38,823 nt of DNA from an uncultured Pseudomonadota bacterium (GTDB lineage: Bacteria; Pseudomonadota; Gammaproteobacteria; Steroidobacterales; Steroidobacteraceae). Within the stretch, counting starts at the first letter, position 1. Each line of letters starts with the position of its first letter. Under the pieces are notes generated by a model. That model was not told the origin of the DNA. It saw only the letters and a program-made list of their open reading frames with translations, and did no database searches. Position numbers and translations under genes: made by a program. Location of the stretch: contig CADEED010000009.1 in NCBI GenBank assembly GCA_902826225.1, positions 20,219-59,041 on the forward strand, read 5' to 3'. This document shows, one piece after another, positions 17,477 to 24,843 of this stretch.

Positions 17477-17525
17477 GGCCGCCAATTGGGCTGCGGATTT
17501 ATGATGCCGTCAACCCGGAGCACCC
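17477..17525. promoter_or_regulatory. divergent regulatory gap between regulator and aminotransferase
   Basis: The 49 bases between the two divergent start codons must hold the operator, or share it with the coding ends. TATGAT at 17500-17505 could be the + strand -10 element (5 of 6 consensus bases), with a start near 17512. No convincing -35 or PuuR-type palindrome was found. Confidence 0.4.
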
Positions 17526-18842
17526 ATGACCGCCCACCCGACCCCCACAGCTTCCAACCTCGACGCCTACTGGATGCCGTTCACGGCGAACCGGCAGTTC
17601 AAGGACAAGCCGCGCCTGCTCGCGCGGGCGTCCGGCATGTACTACGAAACGACGGACGGCCGGCGGATCCTCGACGGCGTCGCGGGCCTGTGGTGTGTCA
17701 ACGCCGGTCACGGCCGCCGCGAGATCACCGAGGCAGTCGCGCGGCAGCTCGAGATCATGGACTACGCGCCGCCGTTCCAGATGGGGCACCCGGCCGCATT
17801 CGAACTCGCGAACGCCCTGGTCGCGCTCGCGCCCGGGCTCGATCACGTGTTCTTCACGAATTCCGGATCCGAGTCCGTCGACACCGCGCTCAAGATCGCG
17901 CTGGCTTACCACCGCGCGAAAGGTGACGCGACGCGGACGCGGTTGTTAGGCCGCGAGCGCGGTTACCACGGTGTCGGCTTCGGCGGCATCAGCGTCGGCG
18001 GCATGGTTGCGAATCGCAAGGCATGGCCGACGGCGATGATCCCCGGGGTCGACCATCTCGCTCACACGCACGACATCAAGCGCAACGCGTTCTCGCGCGG
18101 GCTCCCGGCGCACGGCGTGGAACTCGCCGACGATCTCGAGCGGCTGGTGGCGCTGCACGACGCGTCGACCATCGCCGCGGTGATCGTCGAGCCGATCGCG
18201 GGATCGACGGGCGTGGTGTTGCCGCCGGCGGGCTACCTCCAGCGCCTGCGCCAGATCTGCGACAGGCACGGCATCCTGCTGATCTTCGACGAAGTGATCA
18301 CGGGCTTCGGCCGCACCGGCTCGCCGTTCGCGGCGCGGGAATTCGGCGTGACGCCCGACATCATCACGACGGCGAAGGGGCTCACGAACGGGGCGATCCC
18401 GATGGGCGCTGTGCTCGTCTCGAAGAAGATCTACGACGCGTTCATGCAGGGCCCGGCGGGTATCGAGCTGTTCCACGGCTACACGTATTCCGCTCACCCG
18501 GTGGCATGCGTCGCCGGTCTCGCGACGCTCTCTATCTACCAGCGGGAAGGCCTGCTGACGCGCGCGAAGGAAATGGCGCCGGCGTTCGAAAACGTCGTGC
18601 ACTCACTGCGCGGCCTGCCGCACGTCATCGATGTCCGCAACTACGGTCTGGTCGCGGGCATCGAGCTCGAACCGATCGCCGGCTCACCGGGCAAGCGCGC
18701 GTTCGACGTGTACCTGAAGTGCTTCGAACGCGGCCTGCTGATCCGCACCACGGGCGACATCATCGCGCTCTCGCCGGCCCTGACGATCGAGCAGAAGCAC
18801 ATCGATGAACTGATCGAAACCCTGTCCACGGCGCTGAAGTAG
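17526..18842 (+). CDS. class III PLP aminotransferase, omega-amino acid:pyruvate type
   Basis: The 438-residue enzyme follows Pseudomonas omega-amino acid:pyruvate aminotransferase closely in remembered sequence: DAYWMPFTANRQF, TNSGSESVDTALKIA, GYHGVGFGGISVGG, the PLP-binding IFDEVITGFGRTG with D255, the Schiff-base lysine K284 in TTAKGLTNGAIPMG, and FHGYTYSAHPVACVAG. These enzymes move the terminal amino group of beta-alanine, putrescine-derived or similar omega-amines to pyruvate, giving semialdehydes and L-alanine. The aldehyde product fits the adjacent aldehyde dehydrogenase. It is divergently arranged from the PuuR-like regulator. The stop directly abuts the second palindromic repeat. 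Confidence 0.92.
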   Translation: MTAHPTPTASNLDAYWMPFTANRQFKDKPRLLARASGMYYETTDGRRILDGVAGLWCVNAGHGRREITEAVARQLEIMDYAPPFQMGHPAAFELANALVALAPGLDHVFFTNSGSESVDTALKIALAYHRAKGDATRTRLLGRERGYHGVGFGGISVGGMVANRKAWPTAMIPGVDHLAHTHDIKRNAFSRGLPAHGVELADDLERLVALHDASTIAAVIVEPIAGSTGVVLPPAGYLQRLRQICDRHGILLIFDEVITGFGRTGSPFAAREFGVTPDIITTAKGLTNGAIPMGAVLVSKKIYDAFMQGPAGIELFHGYTYSAHPVACVAGLATLSIYQREGLLTRAKEMAPAFENVVHSLRGLPHVIDVRNYGLVAGIELEPIAGSPGKRAFDVYLKCFERGLLIRTTGDIIALSPALTIEQKHIDELIETLSTALK

Positions 18843-18843
18843 A

Positions 18844-19173
18844 GGGGGACCATTCCTCGTTTCCTGGCAAACGGGGACAGTGCTGGCGCTCAACCCGTAG
18901 CGCCGGCCTCCGAATGAGTCCTTGTCTTCAGCCCGCGGAGAGATCGCGCTTCAAGAATTGCCGACGACGGCAATTCTTGGCGTTCGCTCGTCGTTCGCTG
19001 CGCGCCGTTGGCGATCTGAAAGGGCGCACCTGACGGGGCATCGACCCGGCGCGCGGGCGCTCTCTCCTCGCCGATCTCTACGCGGGCTGAAGACAAGGAC
19101 TCATTCGGAGGCCGGCGCTTCGACGTCAACGCAGGTCTGTCCCCGTTTGCCAGGAAACGAGGAATGGTCCCCC
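18844..19173. repeat. palindromic non-coding repeat, copy 2 (complete)
   Basis: The 330-bp element fills the gap between convergent stops at 18842 and 19175. It has perfect 37-bp terminal inverted repeats (18844-18880 and 19137-19173), which run from GGGGGACCATTCC to AACGGGGACAG. Inside, after 17-18 unmatched bases, are perfect 39-bp arms (18899-18937 and 19081-19119). The core holds a hairpin with 12-base stems and a four-base loop (18952-18979). Frames in it are open by chance only. No target-site duplication is evident. The GGGGACAG ends recall sequences around REP-associated tyrosine transposase (RAYT) genes, but that link is from memory and no transposase is present here. Confidence 0.92.
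18952..18979. repeat. perfect hairpin inside repeat copy 2
   Basis: Arms CAAGAATTGCCG and CGGCAATTCTTG are separated by ACGA. The same hairpin occurs in copy 1 at 4731-4758. It has no T-run, so it is not a classical terminator; it may be a recognition structure of the element or stabilise transcript ends. Confidence 0.85.
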
Positions 19174-19174
19174 T

Positions 19175-20527
19175 TCACGCCATCGCGGCGACTGGCCCGA
19201 GTCGCCTCGCGAATTCCCGGCGCAACAGCAGATAGGCCACCACCGCCTGCAGGAACATGCTGAACACCGACAGGTACCACACATGCACCAGCTCGAAGCC
19301 CGGCTGCCGGGCGAGCCACAGGATCGGGACGATGAAGATGAACAGCCGGATCACGCTCGAGCTGATCGTCGGCCACGTGTTCCCCAGCCCCTGGAACATC
19401 GACGAGCAGCTGAAGATGATGCCGTTCGCCGCGAAGTTCCACGACGTGATCATGAGCATCGTCGCGCCGATCGCGACCACCGATTCCTCGTACGTGAAGA
19501 TGTGCATCAGCAGGTGTGAGCCGAACTGACAGAACACCGTGAGCGCCCCCATGATCACGACGCTCGCCCCGACCGTCCAGCGGAAGGTCTCGCGCACGCG
19601 CTCGGGTTTGCGCGCGCCGAAATTCTGACCGGCGATAGGCGCCGCCGCGAAGGCCACGGCCATCGCCGGCAGCATGATGAAGCGCAGCGCGCCCTGCCCC
19701 TCCGCGAGCCCCGCCTGCGCGTCCGCGCCGAATTGGCGGATCACGAAATACATGACGCCCATGACGAGCGACATGAAGAAGAACTCGAGGCCGATCGGCA
19801 GGCCGATCATGATCAGCCGCTTCCACACCTCGCCGATCGGCTTGAGGAGTTCCTTGTGGAACGTCACGTACTTCTCGTGCCGGTGGAAGTAGTAGGCGCT
19901 CAGGATCACACCCACGATCGTGGCGAGCGTGGTCGCCAACCCCGCGCCGAAGGCGCCGAACGGTTTGCCGGTGAGCCAGCCGATCGTGAGGATCGCCGCG
20001 AAGAGGATGTTGAGCCCCACGGTGATGAACTGGATGATCATCGTGGGTTTGACGATGCCGGTGCCGCGCAACGTCGCGAACAGCGAGATCATCAGGAACT
20101 GGATGCCGAGGCCGGGCGCAACGCCCAGCAGGTAATCGATGCCCGCCTGCGCGACCACCGGGTCCGCGGCTTCGAGGTGCATGAACGGCCGCGCGACCGC
20201 ATACAGGACGACGACCACGAACAGCCCCATCATCACCGACATCGTCAGCGATTGATTGAACACGAGGTTCGCGCGGTCGTGCTGCTTGGCGCCGACGGCA
20301 TGCGACACCATCGCGGCCGTGCCGACGTTGAGGATTTGCGTGAGGGCGAGGACGGCGAACCAGAGGTTGCCCGCCGCGCTGAACCCCGCGGCGACGTCGT
20401 TGCCGAGCATCGACACGAACTTGAGATCGGTGACGAAGTACGCCACCTGCACGACCATGCCGATGAACATCTGCAGCGACATCGTCGCGACGTGTCCCGG
20501 GATGGAACCCGAAGAGAGGTCTTTCAT
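19175..20527 (-). CDS. MATE family multidrug/toxin efflux transporter
   Basis: The 450-residue membrane protein has about 12 hydrophobic segments in two similar halves, beginning MSLQMFIGMVVQVAYFVTDL and including the MATE-typical GTAAMVSHAVGAKQ and, in the second half, AAAPIAGQNFGARKPERV. MATE proteins export cationic drugs and metabolites using sodium or proton gradients; the substrate is unknown. The ATG at 20527 has no clear ribosome-binding site and stands only about 10 bases after the T-run of the porin gene terminator, so expression may need read-through or a promoter inside the porin gene. Its 3' end abuts the palindromic repeat, in which convergent transcription with the aminotransferase gene would collide. 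Confidence 0.92.
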   Translation of the reverse strand: MKDLSSGSIPGHVATMSLQMFIGMVVQVAYFVTDLKFVSMLGNDVAAGFSAAGNLWFAVLALTQILNVGTAAMVSHAVGAKQHDRANLVFNQSLTMSVMMGLFVVVVLYAVARPFMHLEAADPVVAQAGIDYLLGVAPGLGIQFLMISLFATLRGTGIVKPTMIIQFITVGLNILFAAILTIGWLTGKPFGAFGAGLATTLATIVGVILSAYYFHRHEKYVTFHKELLKPIGEVWKRLIMIGLPIGLEFFFMSLVMGVMYFVIRQFGADAQAGLAEGQGALRFIMLPAMAVAFAAAPIAGQNFGARKPERVRETFRWTVGASVVIMGALTVFCQFGSHLLMHIFTYEESVVAIGATMLMITSWNFAANGIIFSCSSMFQGLGNTWPTISSSVIRLFIFIVPILWLARQPGFELVHVWYLSVFSMFLQAVVAYLLLRREFARRLGPVAAMA

Positions 20528-20537
20528 GGTGCTAGCG

Positions 20538-20569
20538 TAAAAGAAAAGGCCGGTCGGGTGACCGGCCTT
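20538..20569 (-). terminator. Rho-independent terminator of the TorF-like porin gene
   Basis: A perfect 10-bp stem (AAGGCCGGTC/GACCGGCCTT, 20546-20569) has a four-base loop. On the minus strand it is followed by TTTTCTTTTA. It lies about 25 bases after the porin stop and directly upstream of the MATE start. Confidence 0.88.
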
Positions 20570-20593
20570 CTCGCGATCGAATCGAATCAGACT

Positions 20594-21310
20594 TCAGTCG
20601 CCCCAGGGGAACGTGGTCATGATGCCGACCAGGAAGCGCGGCTCGTTGTTGCCCGAGTCGTCCTCGATCTTCTCATCGCCACTCGCGTCCGTGCCCGTGA
20701 ACTTCGCGAAGGCCGTGAAGTTGCTGAACGAGTAGTTCGCTTGCACCGCATAGTCGACGAGTTCGGCGTTGTCCCAGTAGTCACCCCACGAGTAGCCCGC
20801 ATGGAACGCCAGCGAGAAGGCATCGCCGAAAGGCTGCGTGTAGTTGACCTCGGTGTACTGCGCGCTGTCGCCACCTTCGTAGAAGTCGTTCGAGTACCAC
20901 TGCTTGGCGCTGAAGTTGCCGGCGTTGAAACCGACGTATCCCTCGAAATACTCACCGATCGCCGACTCCGTCGCCGTGTTGTCCGAGCCGGGATAGGCGT
21001 AATACGTCACGCCGGCGGTCCAGGCAAACGTGTCGTTGATCGTGCCGACATAGTTGGCGTAGAGATCCAGTTCAAGGTCGCCGTCGTAACCGTCGAACTC
21101 GACGTTCGACGCCCAGGCACCGATCGAGAAGCCGCTTTCGCCGAAGGCATAGTCGGCGCTCGCTTGAAGAGCCGGGTCCTTCGCGCTCTGGCTGAAACCG
21201 CGGAAGTCGTAGTCGCTCACCGCAGTCCAGGTCGAACTGAATTGAGCTTGGGAGACGCCGCTCAGGGCCAGAAGGCCAGTCACGAGCGCCAGTGTTCTAA
21301 AAGATTTCAT
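20594..21310 (-). CDS. TorF family putative porin (TIGR02001-like outer-membrane protein)
   Basis: I chose the ATG at 21310, with GGAGGAG six bases upstream; an in-frame ATG earlier is less well placed. The 238-residue product has a signal peptide (MKSFRTLALVTGLLALSGVSQA). Its mature part is rich in alternating aromatic and polar beta strands typical of small beta-barrels: SSTWTAVSDYDFRGFSQS (the family's SDYRFRGISQ-like start), LDLYANYVGTIND, TYYAYPGSD, and a C-terminal aromatic strand near TTFPWGD. This fits the TorF/TIGR02001 family of proteobacterial outer-membrane proteins of unconfirmed transport role. It is a single transcription unit with its own terminator. A leader of about 170 bases separates it from the cupin gene. 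Confidence 0.87.
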   Translation of the reverse strand: MKSFRTLALVTGLLALSGVSQAQFSSTWTAVSDYDFRGFSQSAKDPALQASADYAFGESGFSIGAWASNVEFDGYDGDLELDLYANYVGTINDTFAWTAGVTYYAYPGSDNTATESAIGEYFEGYVGFNAGNFSAKQWYSNDFYEGGDSAQYTEVNYTQPFGDAFSLAFHAGYSWGDYWDNAELVDYAVQANYSFSNFTAFAKFTGTDASGDEKIEDDSGNNEPRFLVGIMTTFPWGD

Positions 21311-21469
21311 TTGCTCCTCCGAGGGCTGTGTGCCCATGTGCTAAAGCAAGTGTTGTGCCATTCTCGCGAAGCAACCCCCACGAATCCTTACGATTCAAAG
21401 GGATAAGGGTGTTTCAAAAAAGCACAGCCAAACAAGCTGGACGGGATTATGCCGCCGATTGACGCCACG

Positions 21470-21488
21470 GCGCACCTTTTAAGTGCGC
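21470..21488 (-). terminator. possible hairpin at the end of the cupin gene
   Basis: GCGCAC and GTGCGC arms flank TTAAAAG, overlapping the cupin stop codon. There is no T-run behind it, so termination is uncertain. Confidence 0.3.
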
Positions 21489-21832
21489 GGTTCGAAGATG
21501 GCGTAGAACTTGGTGCAGCTTTCGACCACTTCCCACGTTCCTTCGAATCCGGCCGGCACCACGAATCCGTCTCCCGCCGAGAACTCCCAGCGGCGGCCCT
21601 GCTCGTTCTCGAGCACCACGCGGCCGGCCGAAAGGCAGCAGAACTCGTTCTCCGTGTAACGGATGCGCCACTTTCCGGGCGAGCTGGACCAGCGGCCCGC
21701 GAAGAACTGTCCGGTCGAATCGGCGAAAAAATTCGCGATGGTCTGGCGCGGGTCGCCCGCCACGAGTCGATCGGCGGCGGGCTGGGATGCCTCGCCGGCA
21801 AGCGGCGTGCGGAAATCGATGATGGCGCTCAT
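21479..21832 (-). CDS. cupin domain protein (DUF861/Cupin_3 type)
   Basis: I chose the ATG at 21832, six bases after GGAGGGA; the longer frame upstream is not supported. The 117-residue protein is a single small beta-barrel: SSPGKWRIRYTENEFCCLSAGRVVLENEQG followed by EFSAGDGFVVPAGFEGTWEVVE is the DUF861 pattern (written here as two separate motifs, WRIRYTENEFCCL and FVVPAGFEGTWEV). Relatives include ureidoglycine/ethanolamine-type cupins and many uncharacterised stress proteins. Metal ligands of classic cupins are mostly absent, as is common in this subgroup. The function is unknown. It stands alone between the OmpA-family and porin genes. Confidence 0.85.
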   Translation of the reverse strand: MSAIIDFRTPLAGEASQPAADRLVAGDPRQTIANFFADSTGQFFAGRWSSSPGKWRIRYTENEFCCLSAGRVVLENEQGRRWEFSAGDGFVVPAGFEGTWEVVESCTKFYAIFEPRT

Positions 21833-21920
21833 GTGTCCCTCCGGTGCGGGACACAGTATCGCCGACGAGAGCGGCGCGGGTCTTGGAGGCCCGCGCCGCC
21901 CCTCTCGGCCATGCATTACC

Positions 21921-22610
21921 TCAGTTGCTGGCGAGCTCCGTGCCTGATTCGAAGCGGATCTCGACGCTGCGCTCGAAAGCCTGGTCGTCGGCAATGGCGT
22001 CCGTGCTCGCGAAGCGTTCGCCCATGCCTTCGATGATCAGCCGTTCCTTCGGAATGCCGGCCTTCTCGAGTTCGCGTGCGACCATCTCCGCGCGTTCCTG
22101 GGAAAGCGCGAGGTTGAGTGCCTCGTCACCACGCGAGTCGGCGAATCCCGAGACGCGCACGCGCACCTGGTCCAGTCCCGCGACCAGCGAGCCCAGGCGC
22201 GCCAGGCGCGCTCGGTCGTTGTCGCGCACGCCGGTCTCGCCGGTGCGGAATTGCACGGTGGCGCCCACCCGGCCGGCCTTGCCCGCCATGTCGCTCAGCG
22301 AACCATTGAGTTCTTCGATTTCGCCCGCGAGCAGAGCCGCTTCCACCTTCCGCTCGGCGAGCGCGACGCTCTTCTTGTGGCTGCGTTCGCCCATGACGGC
22401 GCCGATGCTGCCGCCGATGACCGCACCCAGCGGCCCACCCGCGGCGGCGCCCACGAGCGCACCGCTCGTGAAGCCGACGCCGCCGCGCTTGGAGCCGAGG
22501 TTGTCCTTGTCCACCTTCGACGCGGCGAGCACGGGGTTAGCCGCGATTCCGATCGCCAGCAAGCTCGCGATCAATGCCGGCTTGCGAAATTTGGTATTCC
22601 AGATGCCCAT
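21921..22610 (-). CDS. OmpA-family protein with glycine zipper (PdsO-like)
   Basis: The 229-residue protein has a signal peptide (to about residue 29), a glycine-zipper segment (GALVGAAAGGPLGAVIGGSI), a short coiled region, and an OmpA peptidoglycan-binding-type domain (about 110-225). The domain shows VQFRTGETGVRDNDRARL, VSGFADSRGDEALNLALS and IIEGMGERF. The combination of glycine zipper and OmpA domain resembles PdsO, the OmpA-like protein of proteobacterial sortase systems, but no sortase or sortase-target gene is in the window, so I leave the gene unnamed. It would sit at the outer membrane or in the periplasm and bind the cell wall. Its leader carries a strong hairpin. Confidence 0.82.
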   Translation of the reverse strand: MGIWNTKFRKPALIASLLAIGIAANPVLAASKVDKDNLGSKRGGVGFTSGALVGAAAGGPLGAVIGGSIGAVMGERSHKKSVALAERKVEAALLAGEIEELNGSLSDMAGKAGRVGATVQFRTGETGVRDNDRARLARLGSLVAGLDQVRVRVSGFADSRGDEALNLALSQERAEMVARELEKAGIPKERLIIEGMGERFASTDAIADDQAFERSVEIRFESGTELASN

Positions 22611-22625
22611 GTGCCCACTCCAGTT

Positions 22626-22669
22626 GTTGAAACTTCGAGAGCGGTCTTGCTCTCGAGGGTCATTTCAAC
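22626..22669 (-). promoter_or_regulatory. two-tier hairpin in the OmpA-family gene leader
   Basis: Outer arms GTTGAAA (22626-22632) and TTTCAAC (22663-22669) enclose inner arms TCGAGAGC/GCTCTCGA (near 22635-22656). It ends 16 bases before the start codon on the transcript. It could be a regulatory or stabilising mRNA structure, or an upstream terminator without T-run. Confidence 0.45.
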
Positions 22670-22802
22670 GGGGATTCGGGCAAGGCGGCGGGCAGCGCTC
22701 GGGCAGCATGGCGACGGATGGTGGCAAATCGTGGCGGCCGTGGTGGGCATTGCTGATTCATCCGGGGATTGGGGAGGTGCTTCGACGGCGCATTCACACG
22801 CC

Positions 22803-22816
22803 GGCTCGCGCGAGCC
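22803..22816. repeat. 14-bp perfect palindrome in the gap before the OmpA-family gene
   Basis: GGCTCGCGCGAGCC is followed at about 22817-22856 by GTCCCC- and GGGAATGTC-containing sequence reminiscent of REP-type ends. The 242-bp gap 22611-22852 holds no gene. The relation to the larger repeats is only a resemblance. Confidence 0.35.
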
Positions 22817-22852
22817 ATGTCCCCAATCGATGGAAAATCGGGAATGTCTCCC

Positions 22853-24220
22853 CTACTGCGTCTCGGAATCCTCATGCAGGCGCGTCATGAAGATGCGTAC
22901 TTGCGCCTCGGCTTCCTGCGATGACATCAATCGTTGTTCGACGAGAACTCGCGCCATGTCGCGCATCGAGCGCTCGCCGTTGATGAGCGCGAGGAGGAAG
23001 GCGTGCACTCGACTGGAGATCGCCTGCATCTCGAAGGCGGGTGTTCTCGGCACCGGCCGGTCGGCGTGGACAAGCCAATCCGGCACGAGGCGGGCGCGCG
23101 GCAGTTCGGCGGGCGCGCCGGTTTTCTGCGTCAACCAAGTCACCGTGACTTCGCGTCGCGAATGGCGGCTGGCCGGCGAACGCATGTAGGGAATCTCGGC
23201 TTCGCGCACGCGCGGGTCGCCGAATCCGGCGCGCGGCAACAGCTCGCGGACTTCTTCCAGACCGACGCGATCCGCGTGCGCGGCGCGCGCGAAGGCCAGC
23301 GAACCGAAGTTGATCCAGCGCCCGCCCGGCTTCAGCAGCAGATTGATGCGCGCCGCGACGCGCGCGAACGGCTCGCCGATGATGTCGATGAACCAGGGTG
23401 TCACCACGGTGTCGAACGCGCCGTCGGCGAACGGCGGTTGCAGGGCATCCGCGGCGACGAGTTCGAGGCCGGCGCGCGCGGGACCCGGGGATTCGAGGCG
23501 GCGCAGCGCCGCGTGCTGCTCGAGGGTCCGCGGCGCGATCGGGAATTCGTGGAGATCGACCGCGCGCCCGGCGAACAGCTCGCGCGCGACGAAGAGCAGC
23601 AGCGGGTTGAAATCCGTCGCGACGGTGAGGGGTGAGTCGCCGGCCGCGTGCAGATCGTAGGCGAGGCGGCCGGCGCCCGCGCCCTGCACGAGCGTCTTGC
23701 CGAGGCCCGCGACGCCGCCGCCGAGCACGGTGGCAATTTCGCCGATCGCCGCCGCGTTCTCCTCCGCGCCCCACGCCCAGTCGCGGTGCAGGTTGACGTA
23801 GTAGTTAGTGAGCCCCTGCTCGATCGGCAGCCGCGTGCCGATGCCATCGTGCGTCGCCTCGGAAATGCTGGCCAGGTCGAGACCGAGCGGCGCGAGCAAT
23901 GCGCGCAGGCGCGTCACCTGGTCGTCGTGGGCGGCCGCGGTGAGCTCGAGCCGACGCCGCGTCGCGCCGACGTCGGTTGCGCCCGCCGCCGCGCGCATCG
24001 CCGCGGCTTCCGAGGCGAGGTGCTGCACCAGCAGGCCGGTGCGGCCGCGCCACTCCGCGAGCGACTGGCGCGGGTCGGGGAAAAGCCATGGCACGTCACC
24101 GATCACGGGGAAGCCGCTGCTGCAAGCACCGCACATCCAGCCGGCGCGCTCCGGGGTCAAGGGCCCGCGCCCGCAACGCGGACAGGCCAAGACGCTCGAC
24201 AGGGAATGCTGCTCCGACAT
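22853..24220 (-). CDS. zinc-ribbon / N2227-like methyltransferase / PqqD-like fusion protein
   Basis: The 455-residue protein has three parts. Residues 10-45 are a Trm112-like zinc ribbon (CPRC at 13-16, CGAC at 30-33). Residues about 130-365 are a SAM-methyltransferase fold with LVQGAGAGRLAYDLH, ATDFNPLLLFVAREL, FDTVVTPWFIDII and KPGGRWINFGSLAF. That set resembles N2227/carnosine N-methyltransferase more than ordinary class I enzymes. Residues about 396-455 look like a PqqD-type winged helix (LINGERSMRDMARVLVEQ), a fold that often binds peptide substrates. The substrate is unknown; a small peptide or dipeptide is a reasonable guess. It faces the MoxR operon divergently across 108 bases. Confidence 0.78.
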   Translation of the reverse strand: MSEQHSLSSVLACPRCGRGPLTPERAGWMCGACSSGFPVIGDVPWLFPDPRQSLAEWRGRTGLLVQHLASEAAAMRAAAGATDVGATRRRLELTAAAHDDQVTRLRALLAPLGLDLASISEATHDGIGTRLPIEQGLTNYYVNLHRDWAWGAEENAAAIGEIATVLGGGVAGLGKTLVQGAGAGRLAYDLHAAGDSPLTVATDFNPLLLFVARELFAGRAVDLHEFPIAPRTLEQHAALRRLESPGPARAGLELVAADALQPPFADGAFDTVVTPWFIDIIGEPFARVAARINLLLKPGGRWINFGSLAFARAAHADRVGLEEVRELLPRAGFGDPRVREAEIPYMRSPASRHSRREVTVTWLTQKTGAPAELPRARLVPDWLVHADRPVPRTPAFEMQAISSRVHAFLLALINGERSMRDMARVLVEQRLMSSQEAEAQVRIFMTRLHEDSETQ

Positions 24221-24328
24221 GGTTCGCCATGCTGGCGGCGTCTCGTTCCGGGGTCAATCCAGGCGACAACCCGCTTGTGGTTAGGTGACAATCGAGCCGT
24301 CCCGGCAACTACACAGGTCTCGACAAAA
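24221..24328. promoter_or_regulatory. divergent promoter gap between methyltransferase and MoxR operon
   Basis: These 108 bases separate two divergent genes and must carry both promoters. No clear sigma-70 hexamer pair or operator was recognised. Confidence 0.45.
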
Positions 24329-24829
24329 ATGGCCACAGAGAATCCTTACGCTCCGCCGCGCTCCGCCGTCTCGGACGTCGCCGATTCGGGTGAGCTCGAG
24401 CCCGCGGGCCGAGGTCTGCGCCTCGGCGCTTACCTGCTCGACATCCTCATCGCGTCCATCATGATGGGCGTCCCGTTCGGTCTCGTCGGCGGCTTCTCGA
24501 TGCAGATCGACGCGACCGGACACGTGCAGGAGTTTCCCGTCGGCGCGATCCTCGCCGGCGTCGCCGGGTCCATCGTCTGGCTGGTGCTCACGATCCTCTA
24601 CGTCGCCCGCAACGGTCAGACCATCGCCAAGAAACTGCTGGACATCAAGGTGGTCCGTGCGGATGGCTCCAGGGCTTCGCTGGGCCGCATCTTCTGGTTG
24701 CGGAACGTCGTGAACGCGATCCTCGGGATCATCCCGTTCTACTTCCTGATCGATCATCTGGTGATCTTCGGCGACGCGCGGCAGTGCGTTCACGACAAGA
24801 TCGCCGACACGATCGTCGTCGTCGCCTGA
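24329..24829 (+). CDS. RDD family membrane protein (first of pair)
   Basis: I chose the ATG at 24329 (MATENPYAPPRSAVSD); the long frame upstream is antisense to the methyltransferase gene. The 166-residue protein has an N-terminal soluble tail and three likely helices: YLLDILIASIMMGVPFGLV, AILAGVAGSIVWLVLTILY and VNAILGIIPFYFLIDHLVIF. RDD motifs are RLGAYLLDI, GQTIAKKLLDIKVVRADG and a CVHDKIADTIVV end. RDD proteins are small inner-membrane proteins of largely unknown function; some act in ion exchange or with MoxR operons. The upstream ribosome-binding site is weak. It opens the eight-gene operon and is 14 bases from the second RDD gene. Confidence 0.88.
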   Translation: MATENPYAPPRSAVSDVADSGELEPAGRGLRLGAYLLDILIASIMMGVPFGLVGGFSMQIDATGHVQEFPVGAILAGVAGSIVWLVLTILYVARNGQTIAKKLLDIKVVRADGSRASLGRIFWLRNVVNAILGIIPFYFLIDHLVIFGDARQCVHDKIADTIVVVA

Positions 24830-24843
24830 GGACACGCGGGGGC

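Noticed and set aside
21375..21400. Short inverted repeat GAATC-n5-GATTC in the porin leader as an operator
   Set aside because: Five-base arms are too short to support without further evidence.
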